64,000 nucleotides of DNA from Paenibacillus sp. TCA20 (GTDB taxonomy: Bacteria > Bacillota > Bacilli > Paenibacillales > Paenibacillaceae), in the NCBI RefSeq assembly GCF_000732325.1, contig NZ_BBIW01000013.1, positions 93,646 through 157,645 on the forward strand. Direction: 5' to 3'. The position numbers and the translations under genes were made by a program. Below are positions 43,415 to 51,703 of this stretch, in pieces. The notes below the pieces were generated by a model. The model saw only the letters and a list, made by a program, of their open reading frames with translations, had not been told where the DNA came from and did not search any database. The first letter of the stretch is position 1. Every line of letters begins with the position of its first letter.

Positions 43415-43530
43415 AATCTAAACCGCGTGCGAAAACCAAAAAACGCAGTACAGCCATCACTAGAAAAAAACGCCTGCGAACCAAGCTCGGGGTACGAAAG
43501 CAGAGAAAGCGAGCTCGCAAGGCTCGATAA
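43411..43530 (+). CDS. Short arginine/lysine-rich frame after GT4 (extension or small protein)
   Basis: A 39-codon frame starting with TTG that overlaps the preceding stop (TTGA), coding for a product more than half Arg/Lys (for example AITRKKRLRTKLGVRKQR). It has no ribosome binding site of its own; CCCCTC lies before it. Its frame is open back to 43388 and is the -1 frame of the GT4 gene, so it is best read as a possible C-terminal extension through frameshifting at the A7 run, or as the remains of a longer tail after a one-base change. The stop overlaps the ribosome binding site of the 2-epimerase gene. Confidence 0.45.
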   Translation: MKSKPRAKTKKRSTAITRKKRLRTKLGVRKQRKRARKAR

Positions 43531-43543
43531 GGAGGGAAGTAAC

Positions 43544-44635
43544 ATGAAGATACTGACAGTGCTCGGAACAAGGCCGGAAATCATTCGCCTAAGTCTAATC
43601 ATTCCCAAGCTGGATGAGTATGCCAGTCGACATATCCTTGTGCACACCGGACAGAATTTCACGGAAAGTCTAAGCGGTCAATTCTTCAAAGAACTGGGCT
43701 TACGAACACCTGATTATGTATTACAGGATAAGGCAGCCTCACTGGGACGCCAGCTCTCAGCAATGTTCGAGCAGCTGGAGTCCATCCTCGTCACAGAGAA
43801 GCCGGACAAAATTCTGCTTCTGGGTGATACGAATAGTGCATTATCCGCCATTCTTGCCGAGCGTATGGGAATTCCGGTCGTGCATATGGAAGCAGGTAAT
43901 CGCTGCTTCGATCTGGATGTACCCGAAGAGAAGAATCGGCGGGTCATTGATGCGATATCGACCATTAATATGCCATATACCGAACAGAGCAAGCATCATC
44001 TTATACGCGAGGGTGTTTCGAGTCAGCGAATCGTATTGACAGGTAACCCCATTTACGAAGTGATGAAGCACTATGAAGCACAAACGACGGCCAGCGATAT
44101 TATGACGAAGCTGGGACTCAAGTCAGGGCAATATTTTCTTGTCACCGCTCATCGGGCAGAAAATGTAGACGTACCCCACAATCTGGAACAAATTATGGAG
44201 GGCTTAAACAAGGTTGCAGCAGTGCATGGCCAGCGTATTATATGCAGTATTCATCCCCGAACGAGAGCCAGAATTAAAGAGCATCTCAAGCTGGAGATGC
44301 ATCCACTTGTTGAATTTTATGAGCCTTTCGGATTCTTTGACTTTCTGATGCTTGAAATGAACGCCAGATGTGCATTGACGGACAGCGGCACTGTACAGGA
44401 GGAATGCTGCATTATGGGCATACCGACCGTGACAATGCGGAAGACAACGGAAAGACCGGAAACCGTTGACTGTGGGAGCAATATTGTATCAGGAATCGAT
44501 GCGGATCGGATCTCAGAATCGGTGACACTGATGGTAGAGCTGAAGTCCAATTGGGAATGCCCGAAGGGATACCTGGTTCAGGATGTATCGGATAAAGTCG
44601 TCAAATTTCTACTTGGAGGGAAACTGCATGTTTGA
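43544..44635 (+). CDS. Non-hydrolysing UDP-N-acetylglucosamine 2-epimerase (WecB/WbvD-like)
   Basis: A 363-residue GT-B-like epimerase. Blocks are LTVLGTRPEIIRLSLIIPKL, VHTGQNF, VHMEAGNRCFDLDVPEEKNRR, VTAHRAENVD and LTDSGTVQEECCIMG, with the final T-x-R-x-x-T-E-R-P-E. Next to a 4,6-dehydratase and an RmlD-like reductase it resembles the WbjD/WbvD step, acting on the UDP-L-sugar made by those enzymes, rather than the ManNAc route. AAGGAGGG ribosome binding site. The following gene overlaps it by eight bases. Confidence 0.9.
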   Translation: MKILTVLGTRPEIIRLSLIIPKLDEYASRHILVHTGQNFTESLSGQFFKELGLRTPDYVLQDKAASLGRQLSAMFEQLESILVTEKPDKILLLGDTNSALSAILAERMGIPVVHMEAGNRCFDLDVPEEKNRRVIDAISTINMPYTEQSKHHLIREGVSSQRIVLTGNPIYEVMKHYEAQTTASDIMTKLGLKSGQYFLVTAHRAENVDVPHNLEQIMEGLNKVAAVHGQRIICSIHPRTRARIKEHLKLEMHPLVEFYEPFGFFDFLMLEMNARCALTDSGTVQEECCIMGIPTVTMRKTTERPETVDCGSNIVSGIDADRISESVTLMVELKSNWECPKGYLVQDVSDKVVKFLLGGKLHV

Positions 44636-45614
44636 AAATCAACGAATCCTTGTGACAGGCGGCACAGGATCATGGGTACACGAACTGATACGCCAGCTAT
44701 TAACCATGAATCCGAGAGAGGTCATTGTGTACTCACGGGGAGAATCAAGCCAGGTGGCAATGAGCCGTGAATTCGAAGATGAACGTCTCAAATTTTGTAT
44801 TGGCGATATTCGGGATAAGGATGCGCTGGTTGCTGCTTGCCGCGGAATCGACTATGTATACCATTTGGCAGCACTGAAGCATGTGCCTGTGTGTGAGGAT
44901 CAGCCTTATGAAGCATTAAAAACAAATGTTATAGGTACACAAAATGTTATTGAAGCAGCGGTTGAGAATCAAGTTAAAAAGGTGATCTACATCTCCACAG
45001 ATAAAGCGGCGAATCCTTCCAATTTCTACGGTATGACGAAGGCAATCGGTGAGAAATTAATCGTTTATGCCAACTTGCTTCATAGCAGCACAGCGTTTGT
45101 TACCGTGCGGGGCGGCAATGTGCTCGGTACGAACGGAAGTGTGGTGCATCTGTTCAAGGATCAAATACGCAACAAAGGGATGGTATCCATCACGGACATG
45201 CGTATGACGCGCTTCTTCCTCACCCTGCGGGATGCCATTTCGCTCCTGTTCAAGGCTTCTATCGAAAGTGTTGGCGGCGAAATCTTCGTCATGACCATGC
45301 CGACCTGCAAAATTGTAGATCTGGCCGAGGTGCTCATTGAAGATGCAGGAGTTCCTGGTGTCCAGATCGTCGAACGTGGGACTCGTCCTGGGGAGAAGAT
45401 TCATGAAATACTGATGAGCGAGTTCGAGAGCAGAACTACGGTTGTCTATGATGATCAATATCTCGTTATTCTACCGACACTAAATCTGCCGGTTCTCAAG
45501 GAGAGATACAAGGACTCCGAGCCCGTTACCTTCTCCAGCTTCAGCTCCGAGTTTAATCTGATGACGAAAGAGGAAATCCGTGAAATCCTGCAGCGCGGGG
45601 GGTTTCTTGCATGA
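44628..45614 (+). CDS. UDP-N-acetylglucosamine 4,6-dehydratase/5-epimerase (WbjB/CapE-like)
   Basis: A 328-residue extended SDR of the CapD/FnlA/WbjB group. The nucleotide motif is VTGGTGSWVHELIRQL, with WVHE in place of the usual FGNE-like run. Other marks are FCIGDIRDKDALV, YHLAALKHVP, STDKAANPSNFYG and the catalytic YGMTKAIGEK. A C-terminal RPGEKIHEILMSE is diagnostic for sugar-nucleotide dehydratases of this set. It would form UDP-2-acetamido-2,6-dideoxy-L-arabino-4-hexulose. TTGGAGGG upstream; it overlaps both neighbours. Confidence 0.9.
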   Translation: MFENQRILVTGGTGSWVHELIRQLLTMNPREVIVYSRGESSQVAMSREFEDERLKFCIGDIRDKDALVAACRGIDYVYHLAALKHVPVCEDQPYEALKTNVIGTQNVIEAAVENQVKKVIYISTDKAANPSNFYGMTKAIGEKLIVYANLLHSSTAFVTVRGGNVLGTNGSVVHLFKDQIRNKGMVSITDMRMTRFFLTLRDAISLLFKASIESVGGEIFVMTMPTCKIVDLAEVLIEDAGVPGVQIVERGTRPGEKIHEILMSEFESRTTVVYDDQYLVILPTLNLPVLKERYKDSEPVTFSSFSSEFNLMTKEEIREILQRGGFLA

Positions 45615-46441
45615 AATTACTCATCGTAGGCGGACATGGAATGGCAGGCCATATGCTGGTTCAATATTTCAAGAAGCAAGGCCGGCATGCTGTCTTCTAT
45701 ACGTCACGTGATAAGAAGGATCCTCATAGTCTGGTCCTTGATGTGAATGACATTCACAGCGTAGATGTACTGGTTAAGGCAGTGCGCCCGGATATGATCA
45801 TTAATGCCGTAGGTATCCTGAATCATCATGCGGATAGGGACATTATTCAGGCTTATCATGTGAATGGATTTCTGCCGCACCGGCTTGCCGCTCTTGCGGA
45901 TCAGATCCATGCACGGATGATCCATATCAGTACAGATTGTGTATTCAAAGGAGATGGCACAGGCCAGTATACAGAGGATGCGGTTACTGACGGCGATTCA
46001 GTCTATGCGATTACCAAAGCACTCGGAGAAGTTCGTTCTCCGAGTCATCTTACCATCCGAACCTCTATTATTGGTCCTGAAATACGAAAACACGGTATTG
46101 GGCTTATGCATTGGTTCTTGAATCAGAAGGGGGTCGTGCAAGGCTATACGAATGTGAGATGGAACGGAGTAACGACACTCGAGCTGGCCAAGGCAGTGGA
46201 TCATTATATGCAATCTGACACTTCCGGTCTGATCCACCTCGCACACGAAGAGCCGGTATCGAAGTATGAGCTGCTTCTGCTATTCAAAGAAATATGGCAG
46301 GCATCGGATACGGTCATTGTGCCGAGCGGCAAAATGGTTCAAGATCGGACTTTGGCGGTGACACGGCAGGACGCAAAGTGGTCTATGCCATCGTATTCCG
46401 ACATGCTGAAGGAGCTGGCGGAATGGACGATAATTCGCTAA
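45611..46441 (+). CDS. RmlD-like NDP-sugar reductase (WbvR-like)
   Basis: A 276-residue single-domain SDR: LIVGGHGMAGHMLVQYF, then MIINAVGILN, HISTDCVFKGDGTGQYTEDA and YAITKALGE as catalytic YxxxK. It resembles RmlD-type reductases. In the L-QuiNAc pathway such an enzyme reduces the 4-keto group after the dehydratase, whereas the L-FucNAc pathway uses a longer two-domain CapF/WbjC. The short length therefore favours L-rhamnosamine/L-QuiNAc. ATGA overlap with the preceding gene and a 19-base overlap with the next. Confidence 0.86.
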   Translation: MKLLIVGGHGMAGHMLVQYFKKQGRHAVFYTSRDKKDPHSLVLDVNDIHSVDVLVKAVRPDMIINAVGILNHHADRDIIQAYHVNGFLPHRLAALADQIHARMIHISTDCVFKGDGTGQYTEDAVTDGDSVYAITKALGEVRSPSHLTIRTSIIGPEIRKHGIGLMHWFLNQKGVVQGYTNVRWNGVTTLELAKAVDHYMQSDTSGLIHLAHEEPVSKYELLLLFKEIWQASDTVIVPSGKMVQDRTLAVTRQDAKWSMPSYSDMLKELAEWTIIR

Positions 46442-47370
46442 AGGATAAAGTTGTACTGGTCACCGGCGCGTCAGGATTTACGGGCAGGCATGCGGTAGAC
46501 CTGTTAACACGCCTCGGTGCGAAAGTAGCGGCAGTGCTTCGTGGATCTTCCGGCGTCGTCCTTCCTGATCAGGCGGATGTCTACAGATGCGATCTTGAAG
46601 ATCGGCATTCTGTTCATCAGCTGATACAGAGCACGAAACCAGATTATGTGCTTCACTTGGCAGGACAGAATTCCGTTCCCTCCTCATGGTCTGATCCGCT
46701 GACAACGATCCAGACGAATGTGATGTCCCCGCTGTATTTGCTTGATGCGCTGCGGGAAGTACCTCACTGCAGGATCGTTGTTATCGGTTCCCGTCTGAAA
46801 TATACACCGAAGGCTGGCAGTCCACCTGCACCTCCCCATCCTTACAGCCTCAGCAAATATGTCGAAGAGATCGTTACATTGGCATGGACACATTTATATC
46901 GGCAGCACATTATATATGCGGAGCCTGGAAATTTAATAGGCCCGGGTCCTTCCACAGGCATCTGTGCATTGCTTGCCCGGCATGTTGCCTCTGCGGAAGG
47001 AGGGAGCAATCCTGATCCATTTCGGCTATCTTCGCCGGAAGATCGGCGCGATTTTCTCGATGTAAGAGATGCAGTTTCAGCGTATGTTCTATTGCTGCAA
47101 AAAGGAGTACCGGGCGTCGTTTATCCCGTTGTCTCCGGCAAAGAACGAACACTTGGTGAAGTCGCTGAGCTCATGCTGTCCCAAGCTGCCGGAGAGGTGC
47201 CTGTCGTATGGGGCTCTCCAACCTCCGGGCCTGGAGGAGCGTCAAGCGAGTCGTATCCCTATCACTCTTCACTATCCGAGTTGGGATGGGCGCCTCAAAT
47301 TCCTTTTGCGAAGTCTATCCAGGATATCCTTAATGATGCCCGCCATAAGGAGAGAGGAGGAGCTGCATGA
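46423..47370 (+). CDS. NAD-dependent sugar epimerase/dehydratase (GDP-mannose 4,6-dehydratase-like)
   Basis: A 315-residue extended SDR: VLVTGASGFTGRHAVDLLTR, YVLHLAGQNSVPSSWSDP, YSLSKYVEE as catalytic YxxxK and EPGNLIGPGPSTGICALLAR. The blocks resemble GDP-mannose 4,6-dehydratase and related reductases (RMD). The frame is open 43 codons upstream inside the previous gene; ATG at 46423 follows AAGGAG and gives a normal SDR start. It may supply a 6-deoxyhexose precursor; the exact sugar cannot be read off. Confidence 0.85.
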   Translation: MDDNSLKDKVVLVTGASGFTGRHAVDLLTRLGAKVAAVLRGSSGVVLPDQADVYRCDLEDRHSVHQLIQSTKPDYVLHLAGQNSVPSSWSDPLTTIQTNVMSPLYLLDALREVPHCRIVVIGSRLKYTPKAGSPPAPPHPYSLSKYVEEIVTLAWTHLYRQHIIYAEPGNLIGPGPSTGICALLARHVASAEGGSNPDPFRLSSPEDRRDFLDVRDAVSAYVLLLQKGVPGVVYPVVSGKERTLGEVAELMLSQAAGEVPVVWGSPTSGPGGASSESYPYHSSLSELGWAPQIPFAKSIQDILNDARHKERGGAA

Positions 47371-48074
47371 AGGATCAGCCTTTAGTTACCATCGTAATCC
47401 CCTTTTTTAACTGTCCTTATATTCCTCATGCCATTCAGAGCGCGCTGGAACAAACCTACTCTTCTACGGAAGTCATTGTCGTTGATGATGGATCAACGGT
47501 GCATACCGATCTAATTCATCCTTATATGCCCTATATTTATTATCTTGGCAAGCAAAACGGTGGAACAGCGACAGCGCTGAATCATGGGATTCGGTATTCA
47601 ACAGGAGAATATGTCGTATGGCTGAGCTCTGATGATATCATCTATCCAGAGAAGGTTGCTGCGCAAGTCCGCATGATGCAGGAGACAGGCGCTTCTATAT
47701 CGCATACCAATTTTAATTTTATCGACGAGCACGGAAACGTACTCCAATACCGGGCCGGTACTTCACCCATGACGAGAGAGGAAATGCTTCGTATGTTTCT
47801 GATGGGCAATCCGGTGAATGGCTGTACTGTAATGTTTCACAAATCTATTTTTCAATCTGTCGGCTTGTTTGATGAGTCGTTACGGTATACCCACGATTAT
47901 GACTTGTGGAACCGTGTATTGCTTGCAGGATACTCGATGCCCTATATTATAGAGCCGCTTACCGCATATCGCAGACATCAGGGGATGGGCACCCTGCGTC
48001 ACGGCGATGCGATATCACAAGAGATTAGTATGATTAAATCCAAGTATCAGGATCGTATAAGAGCGCAGATCTAA
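47367..48074 (+). CDS. Family 2 glycosyltransferase
   Basis: A 235-residue GT2 enzyme: VTIVIPFFNCPYIPHAIQSA, EVIVVDDGSTVHTDLI, NGGTATALNHGIR and WLSSDDIIYPEK (metal-binding SSDD), then NPVNGCTVMFHKSIF and HDYDLWNRVLLAG. Starts by ATGA overlap with the epimerase gene. It is clearly paralogous to the product at 48780; both share the DDGSTVH and GxPxNGCTVM blocks. No membrane span, so cytosolic. Confidence 0.9.
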   Translation: MKDQPLVTIVIPFFNCPYIPHAIQSALEQTYSSTEVIVVDDGSTVHTDLIHPYMPYIYYLGKQNGGTATALNHGIRYSTGEYVVWLSSDDIIYPEKVAAQVRMMQETGASISHTNFNFIDEHGNVLQYRAGTSPMTREEMLRMFLMGNPVNGCTVMFHKSIFQSVGLFDESLRYTHDYDLWNRVLLAGYSMPYIIEPLTAYRRHQGMGTLRHGDAISQEISMIKSKYQDRIRAQI

Positions 48075-48076
48075 CC

Positions 48077-48709
48077 ATGATAAGTGCTCTCTTACGGTCC
48101 TGCCAGAAAGGAGTGATCTCCTACATTATGTATCAGGAGCTTGAGCAAGCTGATTTACTCCCTCTATTATGTGAACTGCTGAGGTTCTCAGATAGTGTGC
48201 TGGATATTGGAAGCGGTCCGGGACATTTGCTTGAATATTATGAATCCAGACTTATCGTTGCACTAGAAATTCACCGCCCTTATCTTGAGCATCGAGTGAA
48301 CCTGTCACCCCATATTATCCCGATTAATTCGGATGCAAGGAAAATAGGCCAGTTGTTCGTCAACAAGTCGTTCTCCACAATTACGATGATTGATTCTCTT
48401 GAACACTTTACGAAGAAAGACGGAATGAAGCTGCTGCAGCAAGCGGAACAGATTGCTAAGCACCGCATTATCATCTTTACGCCAAGAGGATATTTTCCAC
48501 AGTCAGGTGTGGATCATTATAAATTGAACGGTGAAGCATATCAGAAGCATCATAGCGGCTGGGATGAGCAGGAGCTGCTCGCGCTGGGGTATCATGTCAT
48601 TGTCCTTAAGGGATTTCATGATCTCGGTAATCCTTCCTTTGAGACTTCTTTCCACAATGAGCATGTAGCAATGGATGCCATTCTTGCCTGGAAAACACTT
48701 GACACCTAG
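48077..48709 (+). CDS. Class I SAM-dependent methyltransferase
   Basis: A protein of up to 210 residues with a SAM-binding motif I SVLDIGSGPGHLLEYY, an acidic EIHRP at motif II and TITMIDSLEHFTKKDG at motif IV. It probably methylates a sugar of the surface glycan or an intermediate. Start uncertain: ATG at 48077 lies two bases after the upstream stop without a clear ribosome binding site, while ATG at 48128 follows AAAGGAG at a long spacing. GGAG-TGAT-CTCC can fold over that site. Confidence 0.85.
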   Translation: MISALLRSCQKGVISYIMYQELEQADLLPLLCELLRFSDSVLDIGSGPGHLLEYYESRLIVALEIHRPYLEHRVNLSPHIIPINSDARKIGQLFVNKSFSTITMIDSLEHFTKKDGMKLLQQAEQIAKHRIIIFTPRGYFPQSGVDHYKLNGEAYQKHHSGWDEQELLALGYHVIVLKGFHDLGNPSFETSFHNEHVAMDAILAWKTLDT

Positions 48710-48779
48710 AGCTTAGGATAGGATTGGACGCTTCCTTGTAATCCGTTTTAACTTGATACAAAAAGCGAGGTGATTCGTT

Positions 48780-49484
48780 ATGAGGGCAGAGCTTCCTAGA
48801 GTTTCTATCGTCATTCCGGTATATAACTGCAGATATGTCCATGAAGCGATTGAGAGTGCCTTGAATCAGACCTATCCTAATGTTGAGGTCATTGTAGTCG
48901 ATGATGGCTCGACGGTGCACAAGGAGCTTGTTACTCCCTACTTGGACCAGATTCGTTATATACCCAAGATCAATGGAGGAACAGCAACGGCTCTGAACAC
49001 GGGAATCGTGCATGCGACAGGAGATTATTTTGCCTGGCTGAGCAGTGATGATGTATTCGTACCTCAGAAGGTCGAGCTGCAGCTCGATTTCATGCTGAGG
49101 CGTAACCTGTCCTTCAGCCATTCTGCTTATAGCTATATTAACCACCTTAGTGAAGAGATTGGTGAGGTATATCCAGAGCTTGGCACGCGCGCAGAAATGG
49201 TTGAGACGCTCCTGATCGGCTGCCCAATCAATGGATGCACGGTCATGCTGGATATGAAAGTATTTGAGAAGGTCGGCCTGTTCAGTCCTGTGTTCCGATA
49301 CGCCAATGACTATGAGATGTGGCTAAGAATCCTTCCCCATTACGACCTCGACATCATTAACAAGCCTCTAGTCCACTACCGCGTACACGACGATATGGGA
49401 ACGTTCAAGCACCATGAAGCCATTGAAAATGAGAAGCAAATCATCCAAGCTTTGCACAGGACGTCACTACGGTCCTTAATATGA
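48780..49484 (+). CDS. Family 2 glycosyltransferase (paralogue of 47367)
   Basis: A 234-residue GT2 enzyme with VSIVIPVYNCRYVHEAIES, VVDDGSTVHKEL, NGGTATALNTGIVHATGD and WLSSDDVFVPQK. Its C-terminal acceptor half differs more from the 47367 paralogue than does the donor half, so the two could use the same donor for different positions. GCGAGGTG precedes the ATG. Twenty bases before the next gene. Confidence 0.9.
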   Translation: MRAELPRVSIVIPVYNCRYVHEAIESALNQTYPNVEVIVVDDGSTVHKELVTPYLDQIRYIPKINGGTATALNTGIVHATGDYFAWLSSDDVFVPQKVELQLDFMLRRNLSFSHSAYSYINHLSEEIGEVYPELGTRAEMVETLLIGCPINGCTVMLDMKVFEKVGLFSPVFRYANDYEMWLRILPHYDLDIINKPLVHYRVHDDMGTFKHHEAIENEKQIIQALHRTSLRSLI

Positions 49485-49503
49485 TCTATAGGGAGGTGAA
49501 GGT

Positions 49504-50550
49504 GTGCGTTTTATTTTTCCTGTATATACGCTATGCCGAGGCGGAGCTCAGCGCATGCTCACGGAGCTGGCCAACCGGCTGGCGACCATCGGGCATGAGG
49601 TTATAGTGGTCATGCCGAAGTACGGTGTTGTTGAATATGAGCTGAAGGCCAATCTGATTCAAACCGGAGATGATACGCTGCTGGCACATCATATTCCAGC
49701 CGGCGATGTGATCGTGTCCAATTTCTATACAACAGCTTATCCTGCTCAGCAAGCCAGTGAAGAGGGGAAAGGACTGCATATCCGCTTATCATTATGCTAT
49801 GAGCCGACTTTTCTCCAAGATAATCAGTATTCCTTTCCTTCTTACAATCTGACACCGAATCTGCTTGTCTTGTCCCGATGGCAGCAGGATGTGATCTACT
49901 TAAATCATGGGATCAAGGGACGCATCATTCCTGTAGGTGTGAACAGTTTCTTTCACAACATGAACATTCGCGAGCATCTGAATATGCCGCTTAATATCAC
50001 TTCCATCTATCGGAAGGAGGAAGGGGACTTCTCCTGGCATCGGGAGCAGAAATATTTGCTCAGCCAGCTGGATATTGTAAAGGCCCTTTATCCTGACGTG
50101 GTCATTAACCTTGTTACACCGCCCGGCGAGTATGCAGATTCAAAGGATATACAGCAGCTGCAGGCATCCGGTAAATATCGGCTATACACCCCGGTGAATG
50201 ACGAAGAGCTTCGATTCCATTACAACCAGACAGACATCTATGTAAGCTCTGGTTCGTATGACAGCGGATCTTTGCCTGGACTTGAAGCTATGCGGTGCGG
50301 AGCAGCGCTTGTCACTTCGTATTCAGGCGGGAATACCGAATATGCGGTACATGAACGAAATTGTCTAATGTCCTACCGATACGAGAACCGGCTAGCACAG
50401 GATATCATTCGGCTTATTGAGGACCCGGCACTACGTCACAAGCTGGCGGTTCGAGGCGAACAGGATTCTTATGCGTTCACCTGGGAACGGAGCTACAGCG
50501 AGTTTGAGCGTGTTGTGAACGATATTGTCAGCCGTTCACTGCTGAAATGA
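49504..50550 (+). CDS. Family 4 glycosyltransferase
   Basis: A 348-residue GT-B transferase. CRGGAQRMLTELANRLATIG is the N-terminal phosphate-binding loop, and SSGSYDSGSLPGLEAMRCG with VTSYSGGNTEY holds the donor-binding glutamates. GTG start behind GGGAGGTGA. It closes the long unit starting at 39708; no clear terminator follows before the convergent dac gene. Confidence 0.88.
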   Translation: MRFIFPVYTLCRGGAQRMLTELANRLATIGHEVIVVMPKYGVVEYELKANLIQTGDDTLLAHHIPAGDVIVSNFYTTAYPAQQASEEGKGLHIRLSLCYEPTFLQDNQYSFPSYNLTPNLLVLSRWQQDVIYLNHGIKGRIIPVGVNSFFHNMNIREHLNMPLNITSIYRKEEGDFSWHREQKYLLSQLDIVKALYPDVVINLVTPPGEYADSKDIQQLQASGKYRLYTPVNDEELRFHYNQTDIYVSSGSYDSGSLPGLEAMRCGAALVTSYSGGNTEYAVHERNCLMSYRYENRLAQDIIRLIEDPALRHKLAVRGEQDSYAFTWERSYSEFERVVNDIVSRSLLK

Positions 50551-50580
50551 TGAACTTATATTGAAGGCCAGAAATTCAAG

Positions 50581-51558
50581 CTAGATTAGATTATAGATCT
50601 GAATGGCATCCTGAAGATGATAGGGCTCGGAATGGGCATTGCCGTCCGCTCCCGCTGTAATTAGGATATACTCCTCTCCGTTGATGACAGCATAAGTCGC
50701 CAGACATAAGCCCGCCCGTTCGGTATACCCCGTTTTCCCACCTTTAATTTCTCCATTTGCCAGCTTCATTCGGTCTGACTGTTCTGCAAGGGTGCTGTAT
50801 ATCGTTATACCATCAGGATGCAGTGAGCTGACACTCGTGCTGTAACGGGTGGTCGTAAATATTTCCTTGAATTGTTTGTTGTGAAGAGCATATTGCAACA
50901 GAATGGTCAGGTCATCAATGGTAGAGTAATGTTCCTCATCATGCAGCCCTGTCGGATTAGTAAAATGCGTATTTCGCATTCCGAGCTCGGCTGCTTTTTT
51001 GTTCATGTTGGCGACGAACTGTTCCTCCGAGGAGGAAACAAACTGTTCGAGAGCTCCAGAAGTTTCCTCCGAGGAGGACACAAGCTGTGCAAGAGCTACA
51101 GAAGCCTCCGCTCCCGATGGAAGCAAGGTACCGTAGAGCAGATCAATCGCCTTTACCTCTTCATTCGGCAGAAATCCGGCCATCGCTGCTCCTTCAGCCA
51201 CCAGGGGAGGAAATAACGCAGGATTAAGCTGAACGCTCTCTTCTAGACTGGACAAGCTTTCGATAGCCAGGATGGCCGTCATGATCTTTGTGAGGGAAGC
51301 GGGGTATATTTTCTCTTCGGAATTAACATGAAGCAATACTTCGTCGTCAGCAAGACGTACCAGCTTGGCGTTCGAGCTGTACAGCTCATAAGGCACGATC
51401 GCATCCGAAGTGTTTCTGGTATTCTGGAACCAGCGATTTGCAGCACGATCGATCTGTTGAAGTACACCTTCCAGATCCGCAAGCAGCAGGATGGTGAGGA
51501 TAATTAAGATTAATCCTTTGAGCGAGAATCGTTTATTCTTTTTCTTCGTGTTCGACAT
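50581..51558 (-). CDS. D-alanyl-D-alanine carboxypeptidase (DacF-like) with internal duplication
   Basis: A 325-residue low-molecular-weight penicillin-binding protein. A basic N-terminus and one hydrophobic span (15-27) suggest a membrane-anchored extracytoplasmic enzyme. SxxK is S88-LTK91 (PASLTKIMTAI), and KTG is in KGGKTGYTERAGLC. The SxN site reads SGA (148-150). Directly after it a 14-residue duplication (QLVSSSEE ... QFVSSSEE) has been inserted, with a 42-base direct repeat in the DNA. It removes terminal D-Ala from peptidoglycan stem peptides. The two-component genes lie upstream on the same strand, suggesting control by them, as in van-like loci. Confidence 0.88.
   Translation of the reverse strand: MSNTKKKNKRFSLKGLILIILTILLLADLEGVLQQIDRAANRWFQNTRNTSDAIVPYELYSSNAKLVRLADDEVLLHVNSEEKIYPASLTKIMTAILAIESLSSLEESVQLNPALFPPLVAEGAAMAGFLPNEEVKAIDLLYGTLLPSGAEASVALAQLVSSSEETSGALEQFVSSSEEQFVANMNKKAAELGMRNTHFTNPTGLHDEEHYSTIDDLTILLQYALHNKQFKEIFTTTRYSTSVSSLHPDGITIYSTLAEQSDRMKLANGEIKGGKTGYTERAGLCLATYAVINGEEYILITAGADGNAHSEPYHLQDAIQIYNLI
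51023..51105 (-). repeat. 42-bp in-frame tandem duplication within dac gene
   Basis: Two copies of a 42-base unit beginning TCCTCCGAGGAGGA at 51023 and 51065 on the plus strand, differing at only a few bases. The length is a multiple of three and keeps the frame. Confidence 0.85.
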
Positions 51559-51562
51559 GCTA

Positions 51563-51672
51563 AAAAAACAACTCCTTTACATAGCAGTGCTTCTAGGATG
51601 TTGCGAGCCGCAGGTAAGTGTGGACTCAGGAGCACTACTTCCATTCAATCATGTAAGAGGGAGTTGTTTTTT
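51563..51672 (-). promoter_or_regulatory. Long inverted repeat overlapping dac ribosome binding site
   Basis: AAAAAACAACTCC (51563-51575) and its exact complement (51660-51672) flank an 84-base loop with further partial pairing. On the minus strand the 3' arm ends in GGAGTTGTTTTTT and includes the AAAGGAG of the dac gene, so the hairpin could act as terminator for the kinase transcript, as a lid on the dac ribosome binding site, or both. Confidence 0.55.
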
Positions 51673-51703
51673 AATTTTTCCTGGTCAAGTTCTTAAGAGT
51701 TTC

